A stretch of 12,817 nt of DNA from Palsa-504 sp050013055 (GCA_050013055.1 JBEKGC010000275.1:1-12817), one strand, 5' to 3'. Numbered from the stretch's first letter, positions 6,093 to 12,634 are shown. The notes: a model not told the origin generated them from the sequence alone. Numbers and translations are program-made.

Positions 6093-7546
6093 TCGTCGCC
6101 GAACATGCTTTCCCGCGCGCCGTGGGTCGACTCTGACTTGTACTCGGTGTACTGGTACGGGTTGTCGAGCACCTCGGTACCCGGCAGCTCCGGGTGCATG
6201 CCGCCGGTCCAGGCCTGCTCGCCGATCGTGGACCTGACGTGCTCCACGGTGGCCTCCACGGTGCGCCTGATCGCGGCCAGGTCGGCGCCGGCCAGCCGGT
6301 GCGCGTGCTTGACCACCCGGCCGCCCACCAGCACCGTATGCACGTCGCCGCGCTGCGCCTGGAACGCGACGTGGCCGTAGGGGTTCAGCAGCGGGAACGA
6401 CACAGGCGAGTCGTCGTTCTTGATCAGGATCACGTCCGCGGTGGCGCCGGGCTCCAGGCGGCCCAGGTCGTCGCGGCCGAGCGCGCGGGCGCCGCCCCGG
6501 GTGGCCCAGTCCACCACGTGCTCGGCCCGCAGGTGGGCGTTGGTCACGGTCTCGCCCTTGACGTGGGCCTCCAGGTGCTCACGGGCCCGGTCGGCGCCGA
6601 GCGTGGTGCGCATGGCCGAGAACAGGTCACCGCTCCACCACACGCTGGTGTCCATCGACAGCGAAACCGGAATGTCGTGCCTGCGCACCTGCCAGGTGGG
6701 CGGGTAGCCCTGCCCGGCGCTCTGCTCGGACTCCGTGGACACCGAGATGGAGCCGCCGGAGGCTGCGATGCGCTGGTAGGAGTCCGTGCTCAGGGTGGCC
6801 GCGTGCACGTACACCGTCTCCGGCGTCATAAAACCGTGCTCGTGCATCAGCCGGATACCGTCGTCGTTGGTGGCACCCCACACGCCCGCGTGGGTGGTGA
6901 CGGGCAGGCCGAGCTCGCGGGCCGCCTCGAACGCCGCCTTCTCCGGGAAGGCCGGGTCGCCCGTGACGTCGAAGGCGAGCTGAAAAGCCAGCAGGTCACC
7001 CGGGGTGTGCCGGGCGAAGAAGGCTCGCACCGCGGGGTCCGCGGTCCACTCCCAGGGACCGGCCTGGATGTTGCCGTAGGCCAGCACGAACCGGCCGGGC
7101 ACCGCCTGCAGCGCGGCCACGGCCGCCTCGGCGTGGTCCACCGTCTGCAGTCCGTGCGACCAGTCCACCGTGGTGGTCACCCCGGCCTCGAGCGACTCCC
7201 AGGCCGACACGAGATTGCCCGCGTAGATGTCCTGCGGCCGGAACACCCGGCCGTGCTCCAGGTAGTACCAGACGAAGTACTGGGTCAGCGTCCAGTCCGC
7301 GCCGTAACCGCGCATCGCCGTCTGCCACATATGCCGGTGCGTGTCGATCATCCCTGGCATCACGATGCCGCCGCGCGCGTCGACCTCGAAGGCGTCCGGC
7401 GGTGCGTCGAGCCGCGGTCCCACCGCGGCGATCTTGCCGTCGACGACGAGCACGTCCGCGTCGGTGTGCACGGTGTGCGCGTCGTCCATGGTCAGCACCG
7501 TGCCGCCGCGGAACACCACGCGGCCTGACGGCTCGGGTTCCGGCAC
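6080..7546 (-). CDS. Amidohydrolase, deaminase/chlorohydrolase (COG0402-like) branch
   Basis: This is a 488-residue cytoplasmic metal-dependent hydrolase. The metal set is visible: His70 and His72 in DTHRH, His219 in TTHAG, His248 in YVHAATL and Asp299 in LSMDTS. The C-terminus has the usual GADRAREH, GRLEPGATADVILI and VLVGGRVVK elements. Relatives remove an amino group or halogen from heterocycles or aromatic compounds (guanine, cytosine, s-triazines). Most deaminases have a Glu three residues after the third His (HxxE); here the sequence is HAGV, so a classical aminohydrolase reaction is uncertain. I chose GTG 7546 because CCTCC at 7552-7556 gives a GGAGG five bases upstream; a TTG at 7564 would add six residues but has no such site. 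It is divergent from the CoA-transferase operon and may prepare its substrate. Confidence 0.88.
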   Translation of the reverse strand: MPEPEPSGRVVFRGGTVLTMDDAHTVHTDADVLVVDGKIAAVGPRLDAPPDAFEVDARGGIVMPGMIDTHRHMWQTAMRGYGADWTLTQYFVWYYLEHGRVFRPQDIYAGNLVSAWESLEAGVTTTVDWSHGLQTVDHAEAAVAALQAVPGRFVLAYGNIQAGPWEWTADPAVRAFFARHTPGDLLAFQLAFDVTGDPAFPEKAAFEAARELGLPVTTHAGVWGATNDDGIRLMHEHGFMTPETVYVHAATLSTDSYQRIAASGGSISVSTESEQSAGQGYPPTWQVRRHDIPVSLSMDTSVWWSGDLFSAMRTTLGADRAREHLEAHVKGETVTNAHLRAEHVVDWATRGGARALGRDDLGRLEPGATADVILIKNDDSPVSFPLLNPYGHVAFQAQRGDVHTVLVGGRVVKHAHRLAGADLAAIRRTVEATVEHVRSTIGEQAWTGGMHPELPGTEVLDNPYQYTEYKSESTHGARESMFGDDPGQ

Positions 7547-7551
7547 CGCAA

Positions 7552-7556
7552 CCTCC
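7552..7556 (-). promoter_or_regulatory. Shine-Dalgarno that fixes the amidohydrolase start
   Basis: GGAGG on the minus strand lies five bases before GTG 7546. It favours this start over the in-frame TTG at 7564. Confidence 0.65.
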
Positions 7557-7582
7557 AGCCACAACGATGGGGCGAATTTTCA

Positions 7583-7596
7583 CGGACGAGCGTCCG
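7583..7596. promoter_or_regulatory. Palindrome in the amidohydrolase leader region
   Basis: CGGACG-AG-CGTCCG is a 6-bp-arm palindrome 37 bp upstream of the amidohydrolase start, inside the divergent control region. It could be an operator or a small leader hairpin. It does not match the arms of the 3401 and 4760 repeats. Confidence 0.3.
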
Positions 7597-7647
7597 CTGC
7601 ACGGCCAGACAGCCGGACATGGCCACCCTCTGACACCGGGCGATGGC

Positions 7648-7686
7648 CTGTCAAGGGCTGGGGGAACCGGGCTTTTGGCTTGACAG
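7648..7686. promoter_or_regulatory. CTGTCAAG / CTTGACAG inverted repeat in the divergent control region
   Basis: Perfect 8-bp arms at 7648-7655 and 7679-7686 are separated by 23 bases. Each arm carries a TTGACA on one strand, facing away from the other. The right arm is the -35 box of the CoA-transferase promoter. The left arm has no good -10 box at the right distance, so it may be an operator half rather than a second promoter. Confidence 0.45.
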
Positions 7687-7707
7687 CCGCGTGTGCGACT
7701 CTAGGCT
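7680..7707 (+). promoter_or_regulatory. Sigma-70-type promoter of the CoA-transferase/ring-cleavage operon
   Basis: TTGACA at 7680-7685, a 16-bp spacer, then TAGGCT at 7702-7707. The -35 box matches the consensus exactly, which is rare in this GC-rich window. The start of transcription would be near 7714, giving a leader of about 80 bases to ATG 7793. Confidence 0.6.
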
Positions 7708-7792
7708 GACCTGGTAAGTCTGAGCCTGGACGGCTATCCGCATGGCGGTTAGCCCCGTGATGGCTAGCACGCAGGAAGGGACGGCCGAACCG

Positions 7793-8974
7793 ATGCCGCC
7801 ACACCAGCCGGAACGCGGGCCGCTGGCCGGGCTGCTTGTCGCCGACTTCTCCCGCATCCTGGCCGGGCCCTACGCGACGATGCTGCTGGCGGATCTGGGG
7901 GCCGATGTCATCAAGGTCGAGGGCCCAGGCGGAGACGACACCCGCAGCTGGCAGCCGCCGGTCCGGGACGGCGTGGCGACCTATTACCTCAGCGTCAACA
8001 GGAACAAGCGCTCGATCGCGCTTGACCTGCGCGCCGACGCCGACCTGGCCGCGGCCCGCGAACTGGCGCGGCGGGCGGACGTGTTCATCGAGAACTTCCG
8101 GCCCGGCGGGCTGACGCGGTTCGGGCTGGACTACGACCGCGTCGCGGCGATCAACCCGGCGGTCATCTACGCCTCGATCAGCGGCTTCGGCAGTGGCCCC
8201 AAGGGGGCACCGCTGCCCGGATACGACCTGATCGTGCAGGCCATGTCCGGCCTGATGAGCCTGACAGGAGATCCGGCCGGGGAGCCGTACCGGGCCGGCG
8301 TCGCCGTGTTCGACGTGATGGCCGGGCTGCACGCCAGCATCGGGATCCTGGCCGCGCTGAACCACAGGAACGCCACAGGCGAAGGCCAGCACGTCGAGGT
8401 CAGCCTGCTCGCGTCGGCGATGTCGGGCCTGGTCAACCAGACCGGCGGCTACGTGGCCGGGAACGTGGTCCCGTTCCGGATGGGCAACAGCCACCCAAGC
8501 CTTTTCCCCTACGAGCCGCTGCCCTGCTCCGACGGCGAACTGGTCGTCACCGCGGGAAACGACATCCAGTTCCGCAAGCTGACCCAGGTCCTCGGCGTCC
8601 CTGAACTGGCCGACGACCCGCGGTTCGCCAGGAACGAAGACCGCACCGCCAACCGGGCCCAGCTCCGGCCCCTGCTGGTCGAGCGGCTGCGGACCCGGAC
8701 CAAGCTGGAGTGGTTCCGCGAGGTGATTGCGGCCGGGGTGCCCTGCGGGCCGATCAACACCGTGGACCAGGGCGTGGCCTTCGCCGCCGAGGTCGGCCTG
8801 GACCCGGTCGTCACCGTGGGCGAGGGTGACGCCGCGATCCCGACGGTCCGGCACCCGGTCACCTTCTCCCGTACGGCGGCCAGCTACCGGCGGCCGCCGC
8901 CGGGCCTGGACGAACACGGCACCGAGATCCGCCGCTGGCTCTCCCTGACTAGCGAATCGGAGGACGGCGCATGA
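7793..8974 (+). CDS. CaiB/BaiF family (type III) CoA-transferase
   Basis: This 393-residue cytoplasmic enzyme moves CoA from a donor thioester to a carboxylic acid. The N-terminus GPLAGLLVADFSRILAGPY and LLADLGADVIKVEGPGGDD are classic for the family. The conserved catalytic Asp is Asp145 in GYDLIVQAMSG, followed by SLTGDP. The length is normal. ATG 7793 is preferred because the family similarity starts soon after it and AGGAAGG lies at 7773-7779, 13 bases away. In-frame ATGs at 7742 and 7760 would add 17 or 11 residues without a Shine-Dalgarno. It is the first gene of the plus-strand operon and its TGA overlaps the out-of-frame ATG at 8971. Its likely job is to activate a dicarboxylic or tricarboxylic acid for the lyase module encoded next. 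Confidence 0.92.
   Translation: MPPHQPERGPLAGLLVADFSRILAGPYATMLLADLGADVIKVEGPGGDDTRSWQPPVRDGVATYYLSVNRNKRSIALDLRADADLAAARELARRADVFIENFRPGGLTRFGLDYDRVAAINPAVIYASISGFGSGPKGAPLPGYDLIVQAMSGLMSLTGDPAGEPYRAGVAVFDVMAGLHASIGILAALNHRNATGEGQHVEVSLLASAMSGLVNQTGGYVAGNVVPFRMGNSHPSLFPYEPLPCSDGELVVTAGNDIQFRKLTQVLGVPELADDPRFARNEDRTANRAQLRPLLVERLRTRTKLEWFREVIAAGVPCGPINTVDQGVAFAAEVGLDPVVTVGEGDAAIPTVRHPVTFSRTAASYRRPPPGLDEHGTEIRRWLSLTSESEDGA
8959..8963 (+). promoter_or_regulatory. Shine-Dalgarno paired with an out-of-frame ATG
   Basis: GGAGG lies seven bases before ATG 8971, ideal spacing. However, that ATG opens a frame that does not encode the citryl-CoA-lyase sequence. The next usable in-frame start is ATG 8990, 26 bases from this site. 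Confidence 0.6.
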
Positions 8975-8989
8975 CTCACCGCCGACCTG

Positions 8990-10624
8990 ATGGGGAAGGT
9001 GGGCTTTGGCGAGCTGGCTTTTTGGCTGGTCGCGATGCGACGGCCCACGTCCGCGGAGACCCGGGTGTTCGAGGCCGTGCTGGTGGCGCTGGCCGACCAC
9101 GGGTTCACCCCGACCGCGATCGCCGCCCGGCTGACCTACCTGTCCGCGCCGGATTCGCTGCAGGGCGCGCTGGCCGCCGGGCTGCTCGGCGGCGGATCCC
9201 GCTTCCTCGGGGTCACCGAGGACTGCGGGGTCTACCTGGACGAGGTGCTGCGGCGGCACCAGGCCGCCGGCGGCTCGCTGCCGGCCGACGACGAGGGCTG
9301 GGACGCGCTGGCGCTGGCGGCGGTCCGGCAGAGCCGGGCGGACAAGCGGTTCGTGCCCGGCCTGGGTCATCCGGTGCACAAGGTGCAGGATCCGCGCACC
9401 CCGGTGCTGATCGCGATCGCCGCGGAGGAGGGTCTGCGCGGGCCGCACCTGCGGCTGTTCGAGGCCATCGGCCGGGTGCACGAGCAGGTGCTCGGCCGCA
9501 GGCTGCCGCTCAACGGCGCAGGCGTGTGCGGCGCCGCGCTGGCCGACCTGGGCCTGCCGGTGGAGTTGCTGCGCGGCTTCGCCCTGCTGGCCCGGGCGGC
9601 CGGCCTGCTCGGGCAGATCGCCGAGGAACGGCGCCGGCCGATCGGGATGGACGCCTACCTGACCATCGACCGCAACGCCGTCTACGTCGACCCCGACCCG
9701 GATCTTGGCCGGCCCGGACCCGGCCGGCCCGGACCCGGCCGGCCTGGAGAGTTAGGAGCGCCCATGGCTACCGTCGCCGCGGTGATCGCCTCGACGCATC
9801 ACCCCTTCTACTACCGCGCCAGCACCTCCGTCGGGGCCGGCCGGCCGCCGTTCGCGGATGAGTGGGTGGCCAAGATCGAAGCGTTCCGTGCCACCCTGAC
9901 CCGGGCCCGGCCTGACGTGCTCGTCATGGTGGGCAGCGACCACTTCCACCAGCTGTGGCTGGACAACATGCCCCAGTTCCTGGTGGGCAAGGCGCCCTTC
10001 TTCGACGCCAACTGGTACAACGAGGAGCGCGAGTTCGGCCTGCCGCGGATGCTGCTGGCCGGGGAAGAAGACCTGGCCGGGCACATCCTGCGGGACGGCC
10101 TGGACGCCGGCTTCGACCTGGCCTTCAGCAACGAACTGCGGATCGACCACAGCGTGACCTGCCCCATCATCACGCTGCGGCCGCAGGCGGACCTGCCCAT
10201 CGTGCCGGTCTACACCAACATATTCGCGCCGCCCATGCCCCGGCCTTCGCGTTTCGTCGCGCTGGGCCGGGCGCTGCGCCAATTGGTCGAATCCTGGCCG
10301 TCCGACCAGCGGGTGGCCATCATCGGCACCGGGCACCTGTCCCTGGAGCTCGGCGGCCCGCGCCAGTTCGGCGAGCACGGCCCGGACCCCGAGTTCGACC
10401 GCAAGGCGGTGGACTGGATCGCCAACGGCGACATCGAGGGCTGCCTGGCCGAGGTCACGCTGGACAGCCTGCACGCGCCGGGGAACGCCACCCACGGGTT
10501 CATGGACTTCATGCTGATGATGGGCGCGGCCGGCGACGGCGTGAAGGCCGACTACACCGACTCCCTTGACCTGTTCCACACCATGGAGGCCTACTTCACC
10601 TGGTATCCGGAAGGGGCGAGCTGA
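8990..10624 (+). CDS. Citryl-CoA-lyase-like domain fused to a LigB-type extradiol dioxygenase
   Basis: One open frame of 544 residues holds two enzymes. Residues 1-235 resemble the citrate-synthase fold of citryl-CoA lyases, with His37 in ADHGFTP, His127 in PGLGHPVHK and Asp221 in RPIGMDAYL. This part cleaves a citryl-CoA-like thioester in relatives. A linker with GRPGP, GRPGP and GRPGE follows. From Met259 (ATG 9764) the sequence is a 286-residue LigB-type ring-cleavage dioxygenase, with His12-His13 in STHHPF, His60 and His62 in SDHFH, and His191 in GTGHLS (dioxygenase numbering). No stop separates them, but AGGAG at 9753-9757 precedes ATG 9764, so the dioxygenase may also be made alone. The lyase lacks the usual N-terminal 20 to 30 residues: upstream in frame, LTAD precedes Met8990 and then comes a stop. 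The TGA overlaps the LigA-type ATG. Confidence 0.85.
   Translation: MGKVGFGELAFWLVAMRRPTSAETRVFEAVLVALADHGFTPTAIAARLTYLSAPDSLQGALAAGLLGGGSRFLGVTEDCGVYLDEVLRRHQAAGGSLPADDEGWDALALAAVRQSRADKRFVPGLGHPVHKVQDPRTPVLIAIAAEEGLRGPHLRLFEAIGRVHEQVLGRRLPLNGAGVCGAALADLGLPVELLRGFALLARAAGLLGQIAEERRRPIGMDAYLTIDRNAVYVDPDPDLGRPGPGRPGPGRPGELGAPMATVAAVIASTHHPFYYRASTSVGAGRPPFADEWVAKIEAFRATLTRARPDVLVMVGSDHFHQLWLDNMPQFLVGKAPFFDANWYNEEREFGLPRMLLAGEEDLAGHILRDGLDAGFDLAFSNELRIDHSVTCPIITLRPQADLPIVPVYTNIFAPPMPRPSRFVALGRALRQLVESWPSDQRVAIIGTGHLSLELGGPRQFGEHGPDPEFDRKAVDWIANGDIEGCLAEVTLDSLHAPGNATHGFMDFMLMMGAAGDGVKADYTDSLDLFHTMEAYFTWYPEGAS
9707..9749. repeat. 15-bp tandem repeat encoding the GRPGP linker
   Basis: GGCCGGCCCGGACCC occurs at 9707-9721 and 9722-9736, with a partial third copy at 9737-9749. 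The 15-bp period keeps the reading frame, so copy-number change would lengthen or shorten the linker by five residues without breaking it. Confidence 0.9.
9752..9757 (+). promoter_or_regulatory. Internal Shine-Dalgarno for the dioxygenase module
   Basis: TTAGGAG-type site with AGGAG ending six bases before ATG 9764. It sits inside the fused frame and would allow separate initiation of the 286-residue LigB-type module. Confidence 0.6.
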
Positions 10625-10983
10625 TGAGCAGATATCTGCTGGACAAGTTCCTGTTCACGGTGGACCGCGACGCCGAGCTTGTCGAGCGGTACCGCGACGA
10701 CCCGGGCGGGACGCTGGACTGGTGGGAGCGGGAGATGGCCAATACCCTGCTCAACTGCCACCCGGCGGAGCGGTCCACCTGGCTGAGGTTCACCGACGCA
10801 GAACGCCGGGCCATCCGGGAGCACGACCACGTGGCGCTGTTCGAACTCGGCGCCCACCCGTTCCTCACCCTCACGCTGTTCATCGCGATGTTCGAACGGG
10901 ACCACGGGCCGCTTGAGTACCAGATCGCGTACGCCCGGGCCATGGATCACGTCCGGCTGCCCTATCCCGACATCGCCACCTGA
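10624..10983 (+). CDS. LigA-type small subunit of an extradiol dioxygenase
   Basis: This 119-residue, mostly helical protein resembles the alpha (LigA) subunit or domain of protocatechuate 4,5-dioxygenase. Visible elements are MSRYLLDKFLFTVDRD, then LTDAERRAIREHDH-type residues (here FTDAERRAIREHDH) and FELGAHPFLTLTLF. In LigAB enzymes this subunit caps the active site of the LigB subunit. Its ATG shares one base with the dioxygenase TGA (TGATG), which implies translational coupling and a fixed ratio. It is the last gene of the operon; the first strong terminator downstream lies at 11232. The presence of both subunits supports a protocatechuate- or gallate-like substrate, but the exact compound cannot be read from the sequence. 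Confidence 0.85.
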   Translation: MSRYLLDKFLFTVDRDAELVERYRDDPGGTLDWWEREMANTLLNCHPAERSTWLRFTDAERRAIREHDHVALFELGAHPFLTLTLFIAMFERDHGPLEYQIAYARAMDHVRLPYPDIAT

Positions 10984-11060
10984 GCCCGATACCGGGCGGA
11001 TCCGGCGGTCCGATTGACGCTCCGCTGCGATGGCCGGGTCCCGTGCTGATACTGGTGTGG

Positions 11061-11169
11061 TTCGTGGGCTCCAGTAACTCGGGGGCTTCAGTAGCTCATG
11101 GTGCGCCAGCTCGTGGCTCCAGTAGCTCATGGGCTCGAACTCGTGGCTCCAGTGGCTCATGGTGCACAA
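11061..11169. repeat. Degenerate repeats of a 24- to 30-bp unit
   Basis: Two close copies with a 30-bp period begin CTCGTGGCTCCAGTAGCTCA at 11110 and, with one change in this part, at 11140. Two more divergent and shorter relatives lie at 11061-11085 and 11086-11109. On the minus strand the copies read as a MSxWSHE-like peptide, but no gene context supports translation. Confidence 0.7.
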
Positions 11170-11204
11170 GTACTCCGTGATGCGTCACAGTCTTAGAAGA
11201 TCAT

Positions 11205-11276
11205 GGAAGATTCGGCTTACGCGGTAGATTTGGTGCCCTATGGGGCACCTTTTTCTCCATTAAAGCCGAATCTTCC
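11205..11276. repeat. 14-bp inverted repeat enclosing a terminator hairpin
   Basis: GGAAGATTCGGCTT at 11205-11218 and AAGCCGAATCTTCC at 11263-11276 are perfect complements 44 bases apart. The inner sequence contains the separate hairpin at 11232-11249. The 72-bp nested structure may be a two-stage terminator, a structured RNA or a small mobile-element relic. I see no target-site duplication. Confidence 0.75.
11232..11254 (+). terminator. Intrinsic terminator of the ring-cleavage operon
   Basis: GGTGCCC, a four-base loop, GGGCACC, then TTTTT at 11250-11254. The perfect 7-bp stem and T-run form a textbook plus-strand terminator, the only one in the window. It lies about 250 bp after the LigA-type stop. 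Confidence 0.8.
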
Positions 11277-11355
11277 GCGCAAATATTCCATATTGTCGAA
11301 CTAATGATCGTATTTGATCCTGGTGGGGTGAAATGGGATGGTGAGGCAGCACAAG

Positions 11356-11415
11356 GGTGCGGGCGGGCCGGTGCGGGCGGGCCGGTGCGGGCGGGCCGGT
11401 GCGGGCGGGCGGGCC
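11356..11415. repeat. 14-bp GC-rich tandem repeat, four copies
   Basis: GGTGCGGGCGGGCC starts at 11356, 11370, 11384 and 11398; the last copy has four extra bases (GGGC). It lies outside any supported gene. Confidence 0.85.
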
Positions 11416-11508
11416 AGGACGATGAGCTGGTGGAGAGGTCAAATTCCACCAGGTACTGACCTGGCGGCTCGCCTGAGCGTTACGGCCGTCGTGGGGCTGC
11501 GGCCGGGC

Positions 11509-12325
11509 TCAGCCCGTGCAGCCGGGGACGTTGTAGCAGTTGACGGGCGTGTTGGCCTGGATGGTGTCGCGGTGCAGGTGGACGGCGCCGGCGCCCTCGT
11601 TGTCGATGCCGCCGGCGGCGCCGGCCAAGCTGGCCGTGTTGCCGGTGATGGAGGTGGCGGTGGCGGTCAGCGTGCCGTAGTTGTCGATCGCGCCGGCGTA
11701 GGCGGCGCTGTTGCCGGACAGCGTGTCGTATCGCAGTGTGGCCTGGCCGAAGTTGTCGATCGCGCCGCCGCCGTATTGGACGCGGTTGTTGCTGATGGAG
11801 GAGGAGACGACGGTCAGCGTGCCGGCCCCTTACCGTGAGCTGGCCGCCGTTGCAGATGGCGCCCCCGCTGTCGCTCGCCGAGCCGTTTAGCTGGAACGTG
11901 CCGCCGTCGATCGTGACGTTCCCGCTGGTGCTGATCGCGCCGCCGCACACGTAGTAGCCGCCGCCGCCGGTGAAGTTCAGGTTCCTGATGAACAGGGTCA
12001 CGTCGGCCACGGACATGATGTCAAAGCCGGGGTCCTCCTCCGAGCCGGGGGCCTCCAGGGTGGCTCCGTGGCCCTCTATCGCCAGGTCCGTGGTGATCTC
12101 GGGCAGCGGGCGGGTCACGTGGTAGGTACAGCCGGCCGCCAGCACCAGGGTGTCGCCGCTTGAGGCGCCGGAGATGACGCTGGCCAGCGCGGCCGTGTCG
12201 CATGGCACCTGCTGGCGGGCCGGGGTGGCCGCTACCGCCGTGGGCGCGAAGCCCGCGGCCAGCAGCACTATGATCCCGCCGGATGCGGCGGCCCTGGCCA
12301 GCGTGCGGCGCGACAGATGACGCAT
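11509..12325 (-). pseudogene. Secreted right-handed beta-helix repeat protein, frameshifted
   Basis: From ATG 12325 the first 165 or so residues are a signal peptide (about 1-33: RRTLARAA, then IIVLLAAGFAPTAVA) and beta-helix sequence with GGAISTSGNVTIDGG and SDSGGAICNGG. Then the frame turns into Arg/His-rich nonsense. Removing one base from the G-run (CCCC at 11826-11829 on the plus strand) restores the fold: GTLTVVSSSISNN, YGGGAIDNFG, AGAIDNYGTLTATATS and an end at TGA 11509-11511 in NVPGCTG. The total is 817 bases, one more than a multiple of three. The protein resembles extracellular polymorphic beta-helix proteins of actinomycetes with unknown targets. The break is either a real mutation, possibly phase-variable, or a homopolymer sequencing error. 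A GGGGGA site upstream supports the start. Confidence 0.75.
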
Positions 12326-12391
12326 GGAGGTCCCCCGTGGATCTCGTGGTGACTGGTTCGCTGCCGCTCGCGGACGATGTTCCCCCAGGCC

Positions 12392-12421
12392 CGCGAGCAG
12401 CCGCATCGCGAGCAGCCGCAT
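12392..12421. repeat. Perfect 15-bp tandem duplication
   Basis: CGCGAGCAGCCGCAT is present twice, at 12392-12406 and 12407-12421. On the minus strand each copy carries an ATG (ATGCGGCTGCTCGCG) in frame with the secreted protein. Translation from these would add MRLLAMRLLA-type residues ahead of the signal peptide, but the start at 12325 fits better. Confidence 0.85.
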
Positions 12422-12634
12422 CTTAGCATGATTAGTAGTTATCTAATTGCATAGAGTGACAGGGGCGTTGTGTGGAGAAGCCGGGTTATCCGCCAGCTAG
12501 GCCGAGCCGGGCTGGGGATGCTGGGACTGCAGGAGCTCAGTGTCAGCGAGCTGGATCCGCTGGTACCGGCCTAGACCCGGGCCGGCTTTACCGGGCCCAG
12601 ATGAACGTGTACTGGCTTGACCGGCAGCCGAAAC

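Larger units (their letters stand above)
10984..11508. other. Non-coding repeat-rich region of 525 bp
   Basis: No convincing gene is present. Open frames here follow repeats and lack start signals. The region holds degenerate 30-bp repeats (11061-11169), an AT-rich island with nested inverted repeats and an intrinsic terminator (11205-11276), and a 14-bp GC-rich minisatellite (11356-11415). The drop in G+C between about 11165 and 11340 is sharp. Confidence 0.7.

Noticed and set aside
7580..9481. A 633-codon minus-strand open frame opposite the CoA-transferase and lyase
   Set aside because: It arises from the high third-position G+C of the sense genes. The translated sequence is Gln/Arg/Gly/His-rich with no domain.
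8971..9861. A 296-codon frame from ATG 8971 with a good Shine-Dalgarno
   Set aside because: After the first residues it is Arg/Gly/Ala nonsense, while the other frame encodes a recognisable lyase. I treat the ATG as a stranded start, not a gene.
10591..11169. A 192-codon minus-strand frame that includes the 30-bp repeats (MSHWSHE-like peptide)
   Set aside because: It overlaps the LigA-type gene in antisense, has no Shine-Dalgarno, and its repeats follow from the DNA repeats.
11061..11415. CRISPR array
   Set aside because: Repeats are degenerate or directly tandem with no regular unique spacers and no cas genes nearby.
11201..11449. An 82-codon minus-strand frame rich in Pro, Ala, Arg and His
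   Set aside because: Most of it is the translated 14-bp minisatellite and the terminator hairpin; no family resemblance.
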